DNA of 64,000 nt from Gerris lacustris (taxonomy: Eukaryota > Arthropoda > Insecta > Hemiptera > Gerridae). A program made the translations under genes and the position numbers. Under the pieces are notes generated by a model that searched no databases, had not been told where the DNA came from, and saw only the letters and a list, made by a program, of their open reading frames with translations. This document shows, one piece after another, positions 1 through 11,084 of this stretch (positions within the stretch are counted from its first letter, which is position 1; each line of letters begins with the position of its first letter). The DNA is taken from assembly GCA_951217055.1 (NCBI GenBank), contig OX578281.1, positions 28,940,101 to 29,004,100 of the forward strand, in the 5' to 3' direction.

Positions 1-2173
1 GAGTAAATGTTGTGGGGGAGCATGTTGGCCGAGGATTGCACTCGACAGACATGAGTGGAAGAGAATGCGAGATATTTATTCGGTTGTATGGCTAGTTAAG
101 AATTAGTTACTGATATAAATAGCGAGTAAGATGCATGTGATATTTCTTTTTTATGTAGTATATAAGATAGTATATATAGGTTTATTGTAATTATTTTTGT
201 ATTTATATATAAAATCAATTCGTTTATACGGTTAACCAAAAGGAAAAAAAAAAAAAATAAAATAAAATAAAGAAAAAGTATGCGAATATAACGCAGCAAA
301 TTATTTAAGTGAAATGTATACTTATCATTAGAAGATTTTTATGTTTTATTTTTTGTTATTTTAAATTAAATTATAACTATGATGTTTATTTATTACTATA
401 TGAAACTATTTATTATGTTTATATGAGTCTCTAATATTAGCTAAGTAGAGTTATAGAATATCGTTTGCTTATCATTGTTTTGTAAATAAGAATATGTATA
501 AAAAAAAAAAAAAAAAAAAAAAAATGAATAAATAAATAAGGTAACTCCAAAACCCAATTTAGGGTGCCACGGCGAAAGGCCGATTTGAAAATGTGTAGAA
601 TAAATTGTTATGCATATATGTTAGTATAAAATTGTATATTTTCAATAAATGGCAATTATAAATTATTATTATTATTATACATAATTAAATATTAATATAC
701 AAAAAAGATAATGTAACAAAATACTTTGACAATATGATAATATTGCTGGATTCCCATGATTTGTATTTATTTATTTTTTTAATTTGATATATTATGGGGA
801 TTTTACTTTCCCCTTTTTCTCCTCTAGGGGGATCAAATTTAAAAAAAAAAAAAGTATAAATATTATTTTAGAAATTATACCAATACAATTGTTCATAGCC
901 GATTCAAAAATCCTTTCACAAAAGTTGTTTATATCATATAAAGAAACTAACTTTCGAATTTCAAGGTTCTACTGATTAATATCATCATGTCAAATTCTGC
1001 AAATAAATGGCCGCCAAATATCAATATGGCGGAATGTAAAAAGATTTCTTAGCAAGCACCTAGGGGGTAAGAGGAACCTCCATGCTAAGTTTCAGCCCTC
1101 TAGCAATTGAGGTTCTGTAGATACTGCGATGGTTGAATGAGTGAGTGAGTGGTATTTAGCTTTTATATGGGTATACAAATGGGTTGTATTAAATATTAAC
1201 TATTACAGTGTTAAGGAAGGAACTAAAAACCTGGTTTATTTTATTCACGTTCACACATAATACAAATAAAAGAAAGCACCGACATTAATTATAAATAGAA
1301 ATGAAGTAAGACTAAAAAATCACAATGAATAATGACTAAAACAGAATTGAAGGCATAGTTTGGAAGTTCAGGTGAAATCACGGCATTACTTTGTGACTGC
1401 TGCTACAACACCTAGTAGGTCAAACTAAGGCATTTCTACTAAAAATATAGTCAAACTAAAAAAATAGAGTGAAATCGTTGTCAAACTATGACACAAATCA
1501 TCCATAAAGGTTTCTACTAAACAGCAGTCAAAAATACCAAATATAATACATCCTAAGATAAAAAGATAGTCGTTATCGACTAGGTTAGGTTTGAAATGAA
1601 GTCAAATATTGGGTATACTACTTTTCTTCTTCTCTAGTAGGCTATTAATTAAAAAATGAGTTAATCATAAGGGAGGGGTCACAGCCAAGAAAATATATGA
1701 AACTAAAATTATGTTTACTAAAAGTACTAGGATCTATTATTAGTTTTTCGACTTATAATCTATTTTTATCACAATGTTATCCTTAAGAAAATTATTTAAA
1801 ATTGAAAATGTAATTTTAAGTATAACAACAATGAGGGTTTTCTGATGAAGATAGCATGTCAAAGAGTGTCAAGCCGGATGCATTACTCCCACAACTGGAA
1901 TGTCATTATAGACATGGCCTTCAAAACAACACGAACATTATTCTGGTAATAATTGATAATAAACAATTAATAATAATAATATTAGATTTCCTTATCCTTT
2001 TGATAATAAATAAAGTGATGATAATAATAATTCTTCAACTCTAACCACTATTAATCTTAATTAATTAGATTTAAATGTATATATTCTGTGAACATACCGT
2101 TCTATCTTAATGAAGAATTAAACCTAGGTTCCCTGTGTAGCCACACCTGGGAAAGAAACTAATTGACTAATGT
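1..2173. other. AT-rich flank, no gene recognised
   Basis: This stretch lies downstream of the ZIP gene on its strand. It holds a poly(A) run near 500-522, AT-rich low-complexity sequence, and a segment near 1010-1155 that ends in a short GAGT repeat and resembles the degraded tail of a dispersed element. The open frames here are short and lysine, isoleucine or asparagine rich, as expected by chance in AT-rich DNA. I see no supportable exon. Confidence 0.6.
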
Positions 2174-2179
2174 TTTATT
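2174..2179 (-). terminator. Candidate poly(A) signal of the ZIP gene
   Basis: AATAAA on the minus strand, about 270 bases past the ZIP stop codon at 2448. The distance suits a short 3' UTR. Because the region is AT-rich, chance hexamers are common, so this is only a candidate. Confidence 0.35.
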
Positions 2180-2447
2180 GTAAGACTTTTTTTCTTACAT
2201 TTATCACAGACTTTACTTAACACTTATTGTCACAGCTTAAAACTGGTTTAATATTTTTTTTTTACTGTCACTACTCTTTTAAATAATACTTAAATGAAGC
2301 TCCTTAGACCTAGGCTTGTAAACATGCATATCACGAGCTTAACATTACTTTCCCATTTAAATTCTTAAAAACTAAGTGATAAAATGAAAGACTTGACTGT
2401 CTTGGAAAAACACCCGTCTTGAAACAGTGAATCGGTGTATGGCCATG

Positions 2448-2612
2448 TCAAGCATCATGGTCGACAAGGAAGGACAAGGTGACCATGAGAAGGAAACCTG
2501 AAACCACTGAGAGGAACTGGAGTGCAGAGGCGTATCGTGGCAGATCTCGGTTCCGTTCTCTGGGTAGAATCTCACTCACCACGATGTACAGCAGTGTACC
2601 CCCTGCCAGACT
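2448..2612 (-). CDS. Zip1: ZIP exon 5 (TM7-TM8, stop)
   Basis: A 165-base final exon after acceptor GTCTAG. It encodes TM7 (SLAGGTLLYIVVSEILPRE) and TM8, and ends in FLVDHDA followed by TGA at 2450-2448. The first residues complete the LQ/SLAGGT junction found in the family (LQGLAAGT in many relatives). Confidence 0.92.
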   Translation of the reverse strand, partial: SLAGGTLLYIVVSEILPRERNRDLPRYASALQFLSVVSGFLLMVTLSFLVDHDA

Positions 2613-5600
2613 CTAGACACAAAATCAAACTCAACACTCGACCACAGAAACTTAATGCTTTTATTTCTCAGTCTTCTTAGTCTTCAGGGATGAATTAAAA
2701 AAAAAACAATATTACTAGTTTTTTACATTTTTAATTGTGGCTAGCTTTTGCCCATACCTGGGCATCTTCAGGCCTTATCAATGTAATATGATACATAATT
2801 GAGTCTACAGAGTTTTCGCTTTAATGTTTTGGGAGTGAGTAACTTTCACAACACATTTTCACTAGTTACTCAGTAACTATATTACATTGATAAGGCCTGA
2901 AGATGCCCAGGTATGGGCAAAAGCTAGCCACAATTAAAAAGTGTAAAAAAAACTAGTAATATTGTTTTTTTTTAATTCATCCCAAGACTAAGAAGTAGAA
3001 TAATAAGGGATCAACAGAAGAATAAATTCAAAAATGAATGCTTTTACATTAAAACCTATTTTATATTAAAATTCCTTTAACATAAAGCACAAGGTTGAAC
3101 TGGTTTATATATACTTCTTGGAGGTATGTTTACTTTGTCATTATTAAACAGCTTGTGTTCTTTTGATATTATTCCAATTCTACTTTATTTGAATTATGAA
3201 CATAACTTACGACCTAATAAGCATTCACTATAACACATGTGTTATAGTGAATACACAAGGGTAGCACTGATAACAGTTCTTAAAACACCTTTGAGATTCT
3301 CCTATGAGATTCCCAAGAACTTCACTCCGCATCAAGACTCATTGTCTTTATAAGAAACAAGAGGTTTGAAAGTGAGAAAAAAATAGGTGCAATAATCAGA
3401 ATTACTATAGTCCAGCAGAAAACATTTTTAATTTTTACAGGCCGGAAAAATTTAAAAAAAATAGGGAGGGAAGCCAATGAGAGCTAGAGTTTTGGCGGGT
3501 AGTAGGTCGGGTCAACTAGTCAAACAAGAATATCCCTGGGGAAGGGCATTACCTCAGAATAACCTTTCAAGAAGATTTTGCAACCTCTATTTCGGAATTA
3601 ATTGGTTAAAGAACAGTTAAACAGTGTCTGACTAACATCAAAATAGAATTTTGTGTTTAAGTAAGTGTGTATTTTATGTATAGTGGAGTTGTGCCTTTCA
3701 AGAATATGAGGTCAGCTAAGTTCGTCTGCGGGGCATAGCTTGGCAATACAATAGGCATTTCAAAAAACAATGGCGGAGAGCTGCCATGTCCCACCCTTTT
3801 TGGTGGACAATGTAATTTTCATGATCCTAAGTACTGACTTAGTTAGTAGACCTAAAATCAAGTTGATGGTAGTCTGTCACTTAATAGGTGACCTCTTTGA
3901 TTTGGAGTAATACAGGGTGGGGCAAAAGATATGAATCGGTTGTAAAGTGATGTAGAACAACAATTCAACTTACAGAAATTAGGTTTATATTGTTCGATAC
4001 AGTAGACGATTTAGTTTTTTACATTAAGTTTTAACCCTTTGAGTACTGAGTGATTTATTCTAGGGTTGTAGCGCAGGCCTGAGCAAGCAATTGAGGAATG
4101 TTCCACCCTGGCCTGAGTCATTTTCTACCCTACACATTACATGTAACACACTTTTTTAATGCCATTGCCTTTTTCCCCTGCCAATAATTAAGCTAATTTG
4201 TAATATATTTTTACACATTCACAATATATAAACCTTATTTTACAGTAATATATTTTTTAAATTTTTTTTTTTTTTTTTAAAAATAACTGTCGCAAAGTGA
4301 GTTTATACATAATAATTACCGGCAAGGATTGGTGAATGAGGTAATTGTTTATACGGTTATTATTTTTTAATCTACAGTAATGTAGAAAGAATGTCTACAT
4401 GGTTTTAAGAATTTATATTTTATCGTGTACCCGCAAAGCGCTTACATACATACACAAACTGAGCCTATACTGTACAGATCTTCCGCTCTAGACTCTCTCT
4501 CTCTTTTGATGAATTTATAATATAATATTATAATTTTTGTGAAAGCAAAAGCCCCATCCTCCTCTTTGATCCGGGCACAGAAATTAGAGCTGAACTAGGC
4601 CCCGCAATGTCTTGCTGCCTTTCGACATCAGAAAATTCATCGTCAACCTAACGGTACAATATTTACTAGAAAATAGGAAAAAAGGACGGGGAAAGCCGGC
4701 TAGACACTACATAATATAATAGAGTAGGTAGAAAAGGATCCGTATTTGCTGAGAGATTGGAAAAAAGTGAAAAAGTATTAAGGCCTAGAGCTCGGGTGCA
4801 TGAGGTAGATGCGTGACAGGATCTACAACCCCTAGATGACGACATCTCGTCAATCCTATCTTTTCTATCAGCAACCCTCGCTCCATCTAAACGACCCTTT
4901 ATAGAACCTACTTAATACCACCGACAACAACTAGAAAGCGCTAGATGTACAATCTCGGGCCTCTAAACAAGAAAGAACTGTCCACGTAAATTTACGTCAG
5001 TAGGCCTGAGGACATCAAAACGGTTGACGTAAATTTACGTCAGTAGGCCTGAGGACATCAAAACGGTTGACGTAAATTTACGTCAGTAGGCCTGAGGACA
5101 TCAAAACGGTTGACGTAAATTTACGTCAGTAGGCCTGTTGACGTAAATTTACGTCAACAGTACTCAAAGGGTTAAAGATGACATCATCAAGATAGTGGCT
5201 GTCAGCCACGACGCATTTTTGAAGGCGATTCCCGAAGTTTTCAACCATTTGTCGGCACATTAGGATGCCCTCCCTGATTCTTTCCTCAAGTTCTTCCAGG
5301 GTGTGTTTATGTTTAAAAACTTTTTCCTTCAGGTATCCGCAAAGATAAAAGTCACAAATACTCAAATTTGGTGAGCACGCAGGCCACTCCACGTCTCCCT
5401 TCAAAGAGACCAGGGACCGGGGGAACATTTGCCTCAATCACGCCATTGAAATTCTAGCTGTGTGGGGTATAGCCCCGTCCTGTTGGAACCAGATGTCTCC
5501 CAGGTTATTTGCCTCACTCAATTCTTCCAGTTTATGTTCAAAAAAATCTTCCTACATTGACACGTAACGCTCAGCGGTGATAGTGACGGAGTGCCCATTA

Positions 5601-8600
5601 GCCTCGAAAAAGTAAGGCCATATAACCCCAAATTGAGATGCTGCACACCATTCAGTCACATTAGGGGAGTGCAGCAGTCTCTGGTGAATTTCCCTAGGGT
5701 TTTCACTAGCCCAATAGTGAAAATTCAAACTAAAATGAACTAGATTCTAAAAATTAGATTGATAGATTCTATTTCTTTTTTTTTAAATTAAAAAAATGTA
5801 GATAGATTCTAACCAAAAAACTAGATTATCCCACTGCCACAACGAGGTCCCTCCCCGCTTCCCCCCCCCCCCCCAACACAAGCCTAGCGCTGGCCGTTCA
5901 AAACCGATTCATATTTTTTGCCCCACCCTGTATTTTACAAAATAGCCTATTAAGTGACAAACTATCATCAACTTGATATTTGGTCTACTAACTAATTTTG
6001 TACTCAGGATTATGAAAATCACATTGTCTACCAAAAAGGGCGGGACATGGCTGCTCTCCACCGGTTTGTTTACTTCAAATGCCTATTCCCAAGCTATGTC
6101 CCTCAGACGAACTTATCACATATTCTTAAAAGGCACCAAAACATTGACTTATACACAAAATTCTAGCTTGATGTTAGTCAGACACTTTTTTGCACGCTAT
6201 CTCCTGGACTAAAATAACAATACGTAAAAAAAAAAACTAAGTACAGGTATGAATTGAAAAAGGAATTCAGATCATAAATAAAAAAAATATTTTCAATAAT
6301 GGCATATTTCTACACAATATAGAGAATAATTCTTAAGTAGTTTATGCCTGCCCTTTCTATAATGTTAGACAACTGACATTACATTTAATGATGAAGTATA
6401 GTAGAACTTGTTACCTGTAAAATGGGTAGGGCCACATTGACCTTGGGATCTGTCTGGTACTCGTGGAGTAGCATCCCAAGAGCGATGCCCATCGCCGACC
6501 CCACCACATAGATGGAGAGGGGAGGGATCGTAGTGTAAAGTGGTCGGCCATCACTTGATAACTCCGCTCCCAGGCAGAAAGCCACTACCAACTTGTGACA
6601 CGACACTGCTCCCAGCAGCAGCATCACCTGTACATGCACATAATAATAATAATAATTATTATTTATAGGATACAAAGACCATTATCAAACAAATCAAGTG
6701 GAAAACATTTTGAGGTTTGGCCATCGACCATCTACCTGGAGTTGAACTTACATAAAAAAACATTTCCATACATGAACTAGCTATATCCAGACTTTGCCAT
6801 AAGGACTAAATTATCATCTTTTGGGTTTAATTCTATTATACATTTTATAATTCACTATTTTCAAATTTCACTAATCGATCATGTTTTATAGTTAAATATA
6901 ACAGTTAAAGTTATTTGCACAACATGATTATTTAACATAAATTAATAAAAATTATTAATATAATAAAATAATTTATTAAAATTTTAATATTTATAAAACT
7001 ATATAAATTATATAAGCTATACATATATATCCACACGCATGTACATACATATTCAAATATTGTATTTATTTATTGTTATTACAAAATAATTATTTTATAT
7101 ATAATTACTTAATCACCGAAAACACTAGTATAAGTTAAAATAATTCTGGCCTAAACACATGACTTGTACAGTTAAATTTAAAAATATCCATATCAATGCA
7201 ACTTACCCAGAATATAAACACAAAGCTATTAAGAATTTACTTGACTAGAGGTCGACCAAGAAGTCATGAACACGGGAGAAATGGAAAGCTAAACTTCGTT
7301 TAAAATCGGAACTTCCGAGTAGTGCCGAAGTCAGTACAGTCGGGTGCTAAGACAATACCCATTTCTAGTTTGTATGACATGCGCAGTTACGTCAAATCTC
7401 ACGAATAACAACAAGAAGGTTTCCAATCCGTTAGGTTTCCTGTTTTGTTTGTTTTTATGCAATACGAATTATAGTCACACCTGTCCTAAATACAAATAAC
7501 TCAGAAATAAAGAGGAAGAAATAATATAGATTATGAAAGAAGAAAATCGATTTAAATTGAAAGAATATTATTATGAATAATAATATAAAGATATTATCGT
7601 ACATTATTAGTGATTTCTTATCAGGTACAGTGTTGCCTGTTGCATAAAATATTTTAAAAAATATAAAGTTATCAAAAATAAAATTATTAATAACAAAAGA
7701 ACAACACTGTGTTTTTTTACCGTGGTCTATTATATCAAAAACTGACTGTACATGACGACACTAGCGCACTCCTCACATTTCCATGACTTCTTGGTCGACC
7801 TCTAGCAGTTACTTGGATACTAGTCAAAGAGGAAGAAGGGAATAGTAGAGAATCTGTTATTGGACTTACACTGTTGGGAGAGGTCTGCACCCCGATAACT
7901 AGGCCCTCTAGTACAGCATGTACTGAGAAAGCTATGAGAAGGCCCAGTGTTGCCCAGTTACAACCTCCTCCTGAACTAAGCAGCTCCTGAAATATAAACC
8001 AACACTGCATATTAACAATCATTGTTGCCTTAGCTCACATCACAAGGTCATGACCACACACCGCTCTACTCACATTTCTCTTTTACTTTCTTCCCCACTT
8101 AAGCTTTAATATGTTATGATGTAGAGATATGTTATGAAATAGCAACCTGACTTGGCTAAGAACCTCTCTTGTGTACTTGTAGGACAACAATCTCTGAGCT
8201 GAGAGTAAGTATACACCACCAGGTTCAGCTGCAGATTGAAACAGAAATAAAAACCAAGAACTATTGGGGTGGAATATTATAAAGAACAGCCTGAAGCCAA
8301 TCACCACCTTGGAATCTCCTGCACCAGACAAACTTCTGGCATTGATTTCATGCAAAAGGGCTGTAAAGGGTATTTTGGCTGTTAGAGAGCAGATCTGTTC
8401 TGTTTTAATTTTTGTAAAACCTGCAATAGAATCTGCATTAACACAGAAAAATATTCATTCTTAAGTATCATGCTTATCATCTTTCTCTTTTATCTTTCAT
8501 ATAAGCAGCCTGGCCCTTCTTGTGTCGAGCATTGCACTGAAGATGAGCTACCCGGACCTTCTAGTGCCCAGCGACTTCAGCAACATTGAATCATTATGAG

Positions 8601-10635
8601 TTGTTTATGGCTAAGCTGCTGTCTTACATACACAAAATTTGAAAGTGCTCTAGAGCTCAAAGCGTTCGTCTGAGGAAAAAACCTAAGAGATATTCATAGG
8701 CAATTTATTTCTTTTTGTCACAGGCTATGTTTTAGGTTTCTGTACGAAGTAAAAAAAGAAACCTTATATAACGGCTCTGTCTATCTGTCCGTTGGTGTCT
8801 GTTCGTTGGCTTGTTTCAATTCAGAAACTACTATAGCTAGGAACATGAAATTTGGCACACAGGTGCATCTCGGCATTTGAAACAAATATACACTTTTTGG
8901 AGTTTTCACGCTTAATATTTTCAAGATGGCAGGCAACTAAAAAAAAAAGTTTTTTAGTCACCATGACATGTAATACATCAATTGAAGTGTAGAAAAAGAA
9001 GATGCAACTGTTAAAATTTTACACTTAATATTTTCAATATGGCGGGCGACTAAAAAAAAGTTTTTAGTCACTATGTCATGTTATACATAAATTTAAAGGT
9101 CTTAAAGTGTAGAAAAAGAATATGCAACTATTAAAATTTTAAACTTAATATTTTCAAGATGGCGGCCAATATGGTGGATGACAAAAAAGATTTTAGTCAC
9201 CATGACATGTTAATACATCAATTTAAAGGTCTTGAAGTGTAGGAAAAGAATATGCAACTATTTAAATTCTACACTTATCATTTTAACTTAATCATACAGA
9301 AACCGGCGATTATCACCTCACGTACTTACGTGAAGCGTGCCTTACTTGTTTTTAAATGTTTCTAGTTTTACAATTAATTCTAAGCGAAAAACTAAAATAA
9401 ATATAGTAGTTAAGTCGATTTTGAAATGTTTTTCAAATTTCAACGAACTCCAGTACTTAAACTGTTCTTCTAACAAAAACAACTTTAAACACATAAATTA
9501 AAGGCAATTTAATGTAGTTAACTTTTGTTTAGGTAACTTTTCTCTAAGAGTGCGAATATGATAATAATTTTTGAATTGAATTTTTTAATAATTCAGGTGA
9601 TAATATTATATCAACCCAATACGGGATTGACATAAGACAACTAAACCCTTAACACATGTGTGAAGTGTTGGTTGGTAAACAATGTCTTCACAACACTGGT
9701 ATCAATTTTTTATCTACCACCTACTTGTGGTAAAAAATATTGTAGATAAAATATCGATCGTTGGTAGTCACTCAGGAGAGTGACGACCAAGGTTTTATAG
9801 GCAGAAATCTGATGGTGCTAATTCTTTTTTTTGGCAAGCTCCCCATTTGATTAAGCAATTCTGAGTTGACAATGATGGCGGGTCTGTTAACCCTGCGGGG
9901 AGTGTTAACCCACCCAAGTGGAGATCACGCTTCATACAGCTTAACTTTGATGATTGGAAAGTAACTACTTTCCTAAATGAGTGGAAAGTAAATGTATCCC
10001 AATGTCATACTTAATAGAAGAAACTTGATTACTATAGGTTCAAGGGACACCTGACTGGAGCGTCTTCTAGAGCTCTCGGCCTTCACTGTGCCGTAGTTTC
10101 GCACGCAGCAATCATTTAACCCTTGCTCTGAAACAAAATTCAGATACTAAAATTAGACTTAAACTACTGGTTAAGAATCCCTGAGTTGAAAGGTCTATAT
10201 AAGTATAGAGATTATTAAGTTATCGTGAGACCATGGAAAAATTGATTTAATTAATTTTTGTTTTTTACAACACAGGGATTGCTCAGGATATTTATTAGAG
10301 ACTGTACCTTCTGCGTTGACAGTTTCCTCGACTGCATCGGATACTGAAGGAGAATTAAGGTAATGGACGAACACGTCGAGGAAGTAAATGGCAAAGAACC
10401 CCGAGCAAAAGACGACCTCGGCCCACCTGTCGAGAGCCCGCCTGGTCTCAGGGAGAATGTGGACCACAGACGTTGCCAATAGAACACCTCCTCCGAAACA
10501 CAAAACAGCAGACAAAGTAACCGATCTCTGACAGCGAGATCCCAGACCCAGGGCTCCGGGTAGAAGACCAGCAACGTAACTACACACGCACACCACCAAC
10601 ACAGCTACAAGCTTAGCATCCCGAGGGTTCCACAT
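2448..10635 (-). CDS. Zip1: ZIP family zinc/iron importer (SLC39A1-3 type), 5 exons
   Basis: Members of this family move Zn2+ (sometimes Fe2+) into the cytosol across the plasma membrane or out of organelles. Exons, in transcription order, are 10635-10308, 10127-10051, 7986-7870, 6627-6415 and 2612-2448; phases are 1, 0, 0, 0 and the total is exactly 900 bases (299 residues plus stop), the usual size for ZIP1-3. Eight hydrophobic segments can be seen. The metal-path signatures are present: the glycine-rich TM2 with SVVHILPE, TM4 HAVLEG (His158, Glu162) and TM5 CHK (His185). The N-terminus is short and shows no separate signal peptide. The cytosolic loop between TM3 and TM4 (about residues 92-145) lacks the His-rich cluster common in ZIPs. 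The gene is divergent to dlg5. Orthology within the ZIP1-3 group (for example to fly Zip42C.1) is inferred, not proven. Confidence 0.93.
2673..2995. repeat. Foldback element in ZIP intron 4
   Basis: Two near-identical inverted arms of about 115 bases (2673-2789 and 2879-2995) flank a loop of about 90 bases. The arms start in CTTCTTAGTCT and carry an A/T run followed by an AGCTAGC-type core. The arm sequence includes CCTGAAGATGCCC, a loop, then GGGC, a hammerhead-like pattern also present near 55740. It lies only 60 bases upstream of the last ZIP exon, so the pre-mRNA could form a long hairpin next to that acceptor. Confidence 0.8.
3223..3252. repeat. Perfect 30-base palindrome
   Basis: A 30-base perfect palindrome centred on ACATGT, in ZIP intron 4. 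It could be a tiny cruciform-prone site or the fused ends of a lost element. No function can be assigned. Confidence 0.8.
4031..5175. mobile_element. piggyBac-like MITE nested in the mariner-like element
   Basis: A perfect 14-base inverted repeat, CCCTTTGAGTACTG, lies at 4035-4048 and 5158-5171. Each is flanked outside by TTAA (4031-4034, 5172-5175), the target duplication specific to piggyBac. The roughly 1.1-kb interior has no transposase. Its right third is a 43-base tandem repeat. Confidence 0.85.
4982..5160. repeat. 43-base minisatellite of palindromic units
   Basis: ACGTAAATTTACGT cores start at 4984, 5027, 5070 and 5113 (period 43), with a fifth at 5141. The last core is part of a perfect 26-base palindrome at 5135-5160. 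Each unit also carries AGGCCTGAGGACATC. The array forms the right subterminal region of the piggyBac-like MITE. Confidence 0.85.
5176..5720 (-). pseudogene. Broken Tc1/mariner-like transposase (C-terminal part)
   Basis: Minus-strand frames show the family pattern in order: WCAASQFGVIWPYFFE, then VTITAERYV, then a QDGAIPH block (second catalytic Asp region), then VEWPACSPNLSICDFYLCGY (third catalytic Asp region) and an EELEERIREGI helix. At least two in-frame stops interrupt it, and the N-terminal half with the helix-turn-helix is missing. The nested piggyBac-like MITE interrupts the 3' side. It is inactive. Confidence 0.8.
6415..6627 (-). CDS. Zip1: ZIP exon 4 (TM5-TM6)
   Basis: A 213-base, 71-codon exon bounded by TGTACAG and ACAG/GTAACA, phase 0. 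It holds TM5 with SCHKLVVAF and TM6 with the GSAMGIALGMLL helix. As in other ZIP1-3 proteins, TM5 has HK and not the HxxxE pair of the LIV-1 group. Confidence 0.92.
7242..7813. mobile_element. TIR element in ZIP intron 3
   Basis: An inverted repeat, CTAGAGGTCGACCAAGAAG, appears at about 7243 and, reversed, at about 7784-7806, enclosing about 570 bases with no coding potential. A related end appears near 56205-56275. The right end is only about 60 bases downstream of exon 3. The class is not recognised. Confidence 0.6.
7870..7986 (-). CDS. Zip1: ZIP exon 3 (TM4)
   Basis: A 117-base, 39-codon exon bounded by TTTCAG and AGT/GTAAGT, phase 0 on both sides. It holds TM4 with HAVLEGLVIG, the most conserved ZIP motif, whose His and Glu line the metal path. 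Confidence 0.92.
8738..9345 (+). repeat. Dispersed repeat with internal ~120-base units, copy 1
   Basis: It begins TTAGGTTTCTGTACGAAGTA and contains the phrase AACTACTATAGCTAGGAACA, then three to four degenerate units with AAGATGGCGG, a TTTTTAGTCAC block and AAAGAATATGCAACTA. It ends near a CTTACGTGAAGCGTGCC block. A second copy lies at 56868-57455 in the same orientation. It is in ZIP intron 2. There is no open frame, so it is probably non-autonomous. Confidence 0.75.
10051..10127 (-). CDS. Zip1: ZIP exon 2 (cytosolic loop)
   Basis: A 77-base exon with acceptor TTTCAG and donor CAG/GTGTCC. It converts phase 1 to phase 0, exactly what exons 1 and 3 require; joining exon 1 straight to exon 3 gives an early stop. 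It encodes 25 loop residues, starting EQGLNDCC and ending RRRSSQ. The loop is not conserved in the family, so support comes from splice sites and phase. Confidence 0.8.
10308..10635 (-). CDS. Zip1: ZIP exon 1 (TM1-TM3)
   Basis: Starts with ATG at 10635 (MWNPRDAK...) and ends at the donor GAAG/GTACAG, phase 1. It encodes TM1 (about residues 8-28), TM2 with the CFGGGVLLATSVVHILPE signature and TM3 ending in LDVFVHYL. Reading on past the donor adds a lysine-rich tail and a stop with no family resemblance, which supports the splice. The start is chosen because it gives the short N-terminus typical of ZIP1-3. Confidence 0.9.
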
Positions 10636-11084
10636 TCTTAATTACTTTATTACACTAACTCAATATAACATTAGCACACCAGAGTCTCACTCACTACTAG
10701 TCTAAGTAACTACATGAGTTACTTTATAGTAATACTCGATAACCTTTGATTCCCTTAACTTAAATTATTAAAGTTTATCAAAATTCTTAGAACCCCTAGC
10801 TGGATAGTAAGAAATAATTTTTCACACACGTAACACTCAGCAGATCAGATATAGGAAGAAGCTACAATTGAATTAGTAGCACCTTGACTTACTTCGTACG
10901 ACTGAACTGTTGGAAGGATCATACAATTATCGGATATAAAATAAATATTAAACGATAAGAATAAGAACTCGATTGATGACTATGGACGTTATTATCAGTA
11001 GCTTATTTATTTAATCAGTTGAGACATTCTTATCTATTTTATGAGTCATCCACACATCTGTTTTTGGTTGTTTACAACCGAAAC

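Larger units (their letters stand above)
3911..5932. mobile_element. Tc1/mariner-like element with intact ends
   Basis: The element begins CAGGGTGGGGCAAAA at 3913 and ends with the reverse complement at 5930. The inverted repeats are about 29-31 bases with one mismatch, and a TA sits on each side (3911-3912, 5931-5932), the target duplication of the Tc1/mariner group. Inside is the 3' half of a broken transposase on the minus strand and a nested piggyBac-like element. It is a deletion derivative and cannot encode its own transposase. Confidence 0.88.
3623..6186. repeat. Outer foldback element split by a transposon
   Basis: Two inverted arms, 3623-3887 and 5946-6186, match over about 240-265 bases with scattered differences (shared blocks include GTGTCTGACTAACATCA and ATCAAGTTGATG). 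They once formed a compact snapback element; a 2-kb mariner-like element now separates them. It lies in ZIP intron 4. Confidence 0.8.

Noticed and set aside
4982..5160. CRISPR-like array (43-base repeats)
   Set aside because: The units are direct repeats without variable spacers, lie inside a piggyBac-like MITE in an animal genome, and have no cas genes.
8264..8464. 66-residue plus-strand frame and overlapping minus frame (8083-8355)
   Set aside because: No recognisable motif, and it lies within ZIP intron 2 on mixed strands. The minus frame also has no phase-compatible splice sites.
8500..8600. Candidate extra ZIP exon
   Set aside because: Weak acceptor and donor can be drawn, but exon 10127-10051 gives a cleaner in-phase join and this segment has internal stops in the needed frame.
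10251..10574. 107-residue minus-strand frame
   Set aside because: Alternative-frame shadow of ZIP exon 1.
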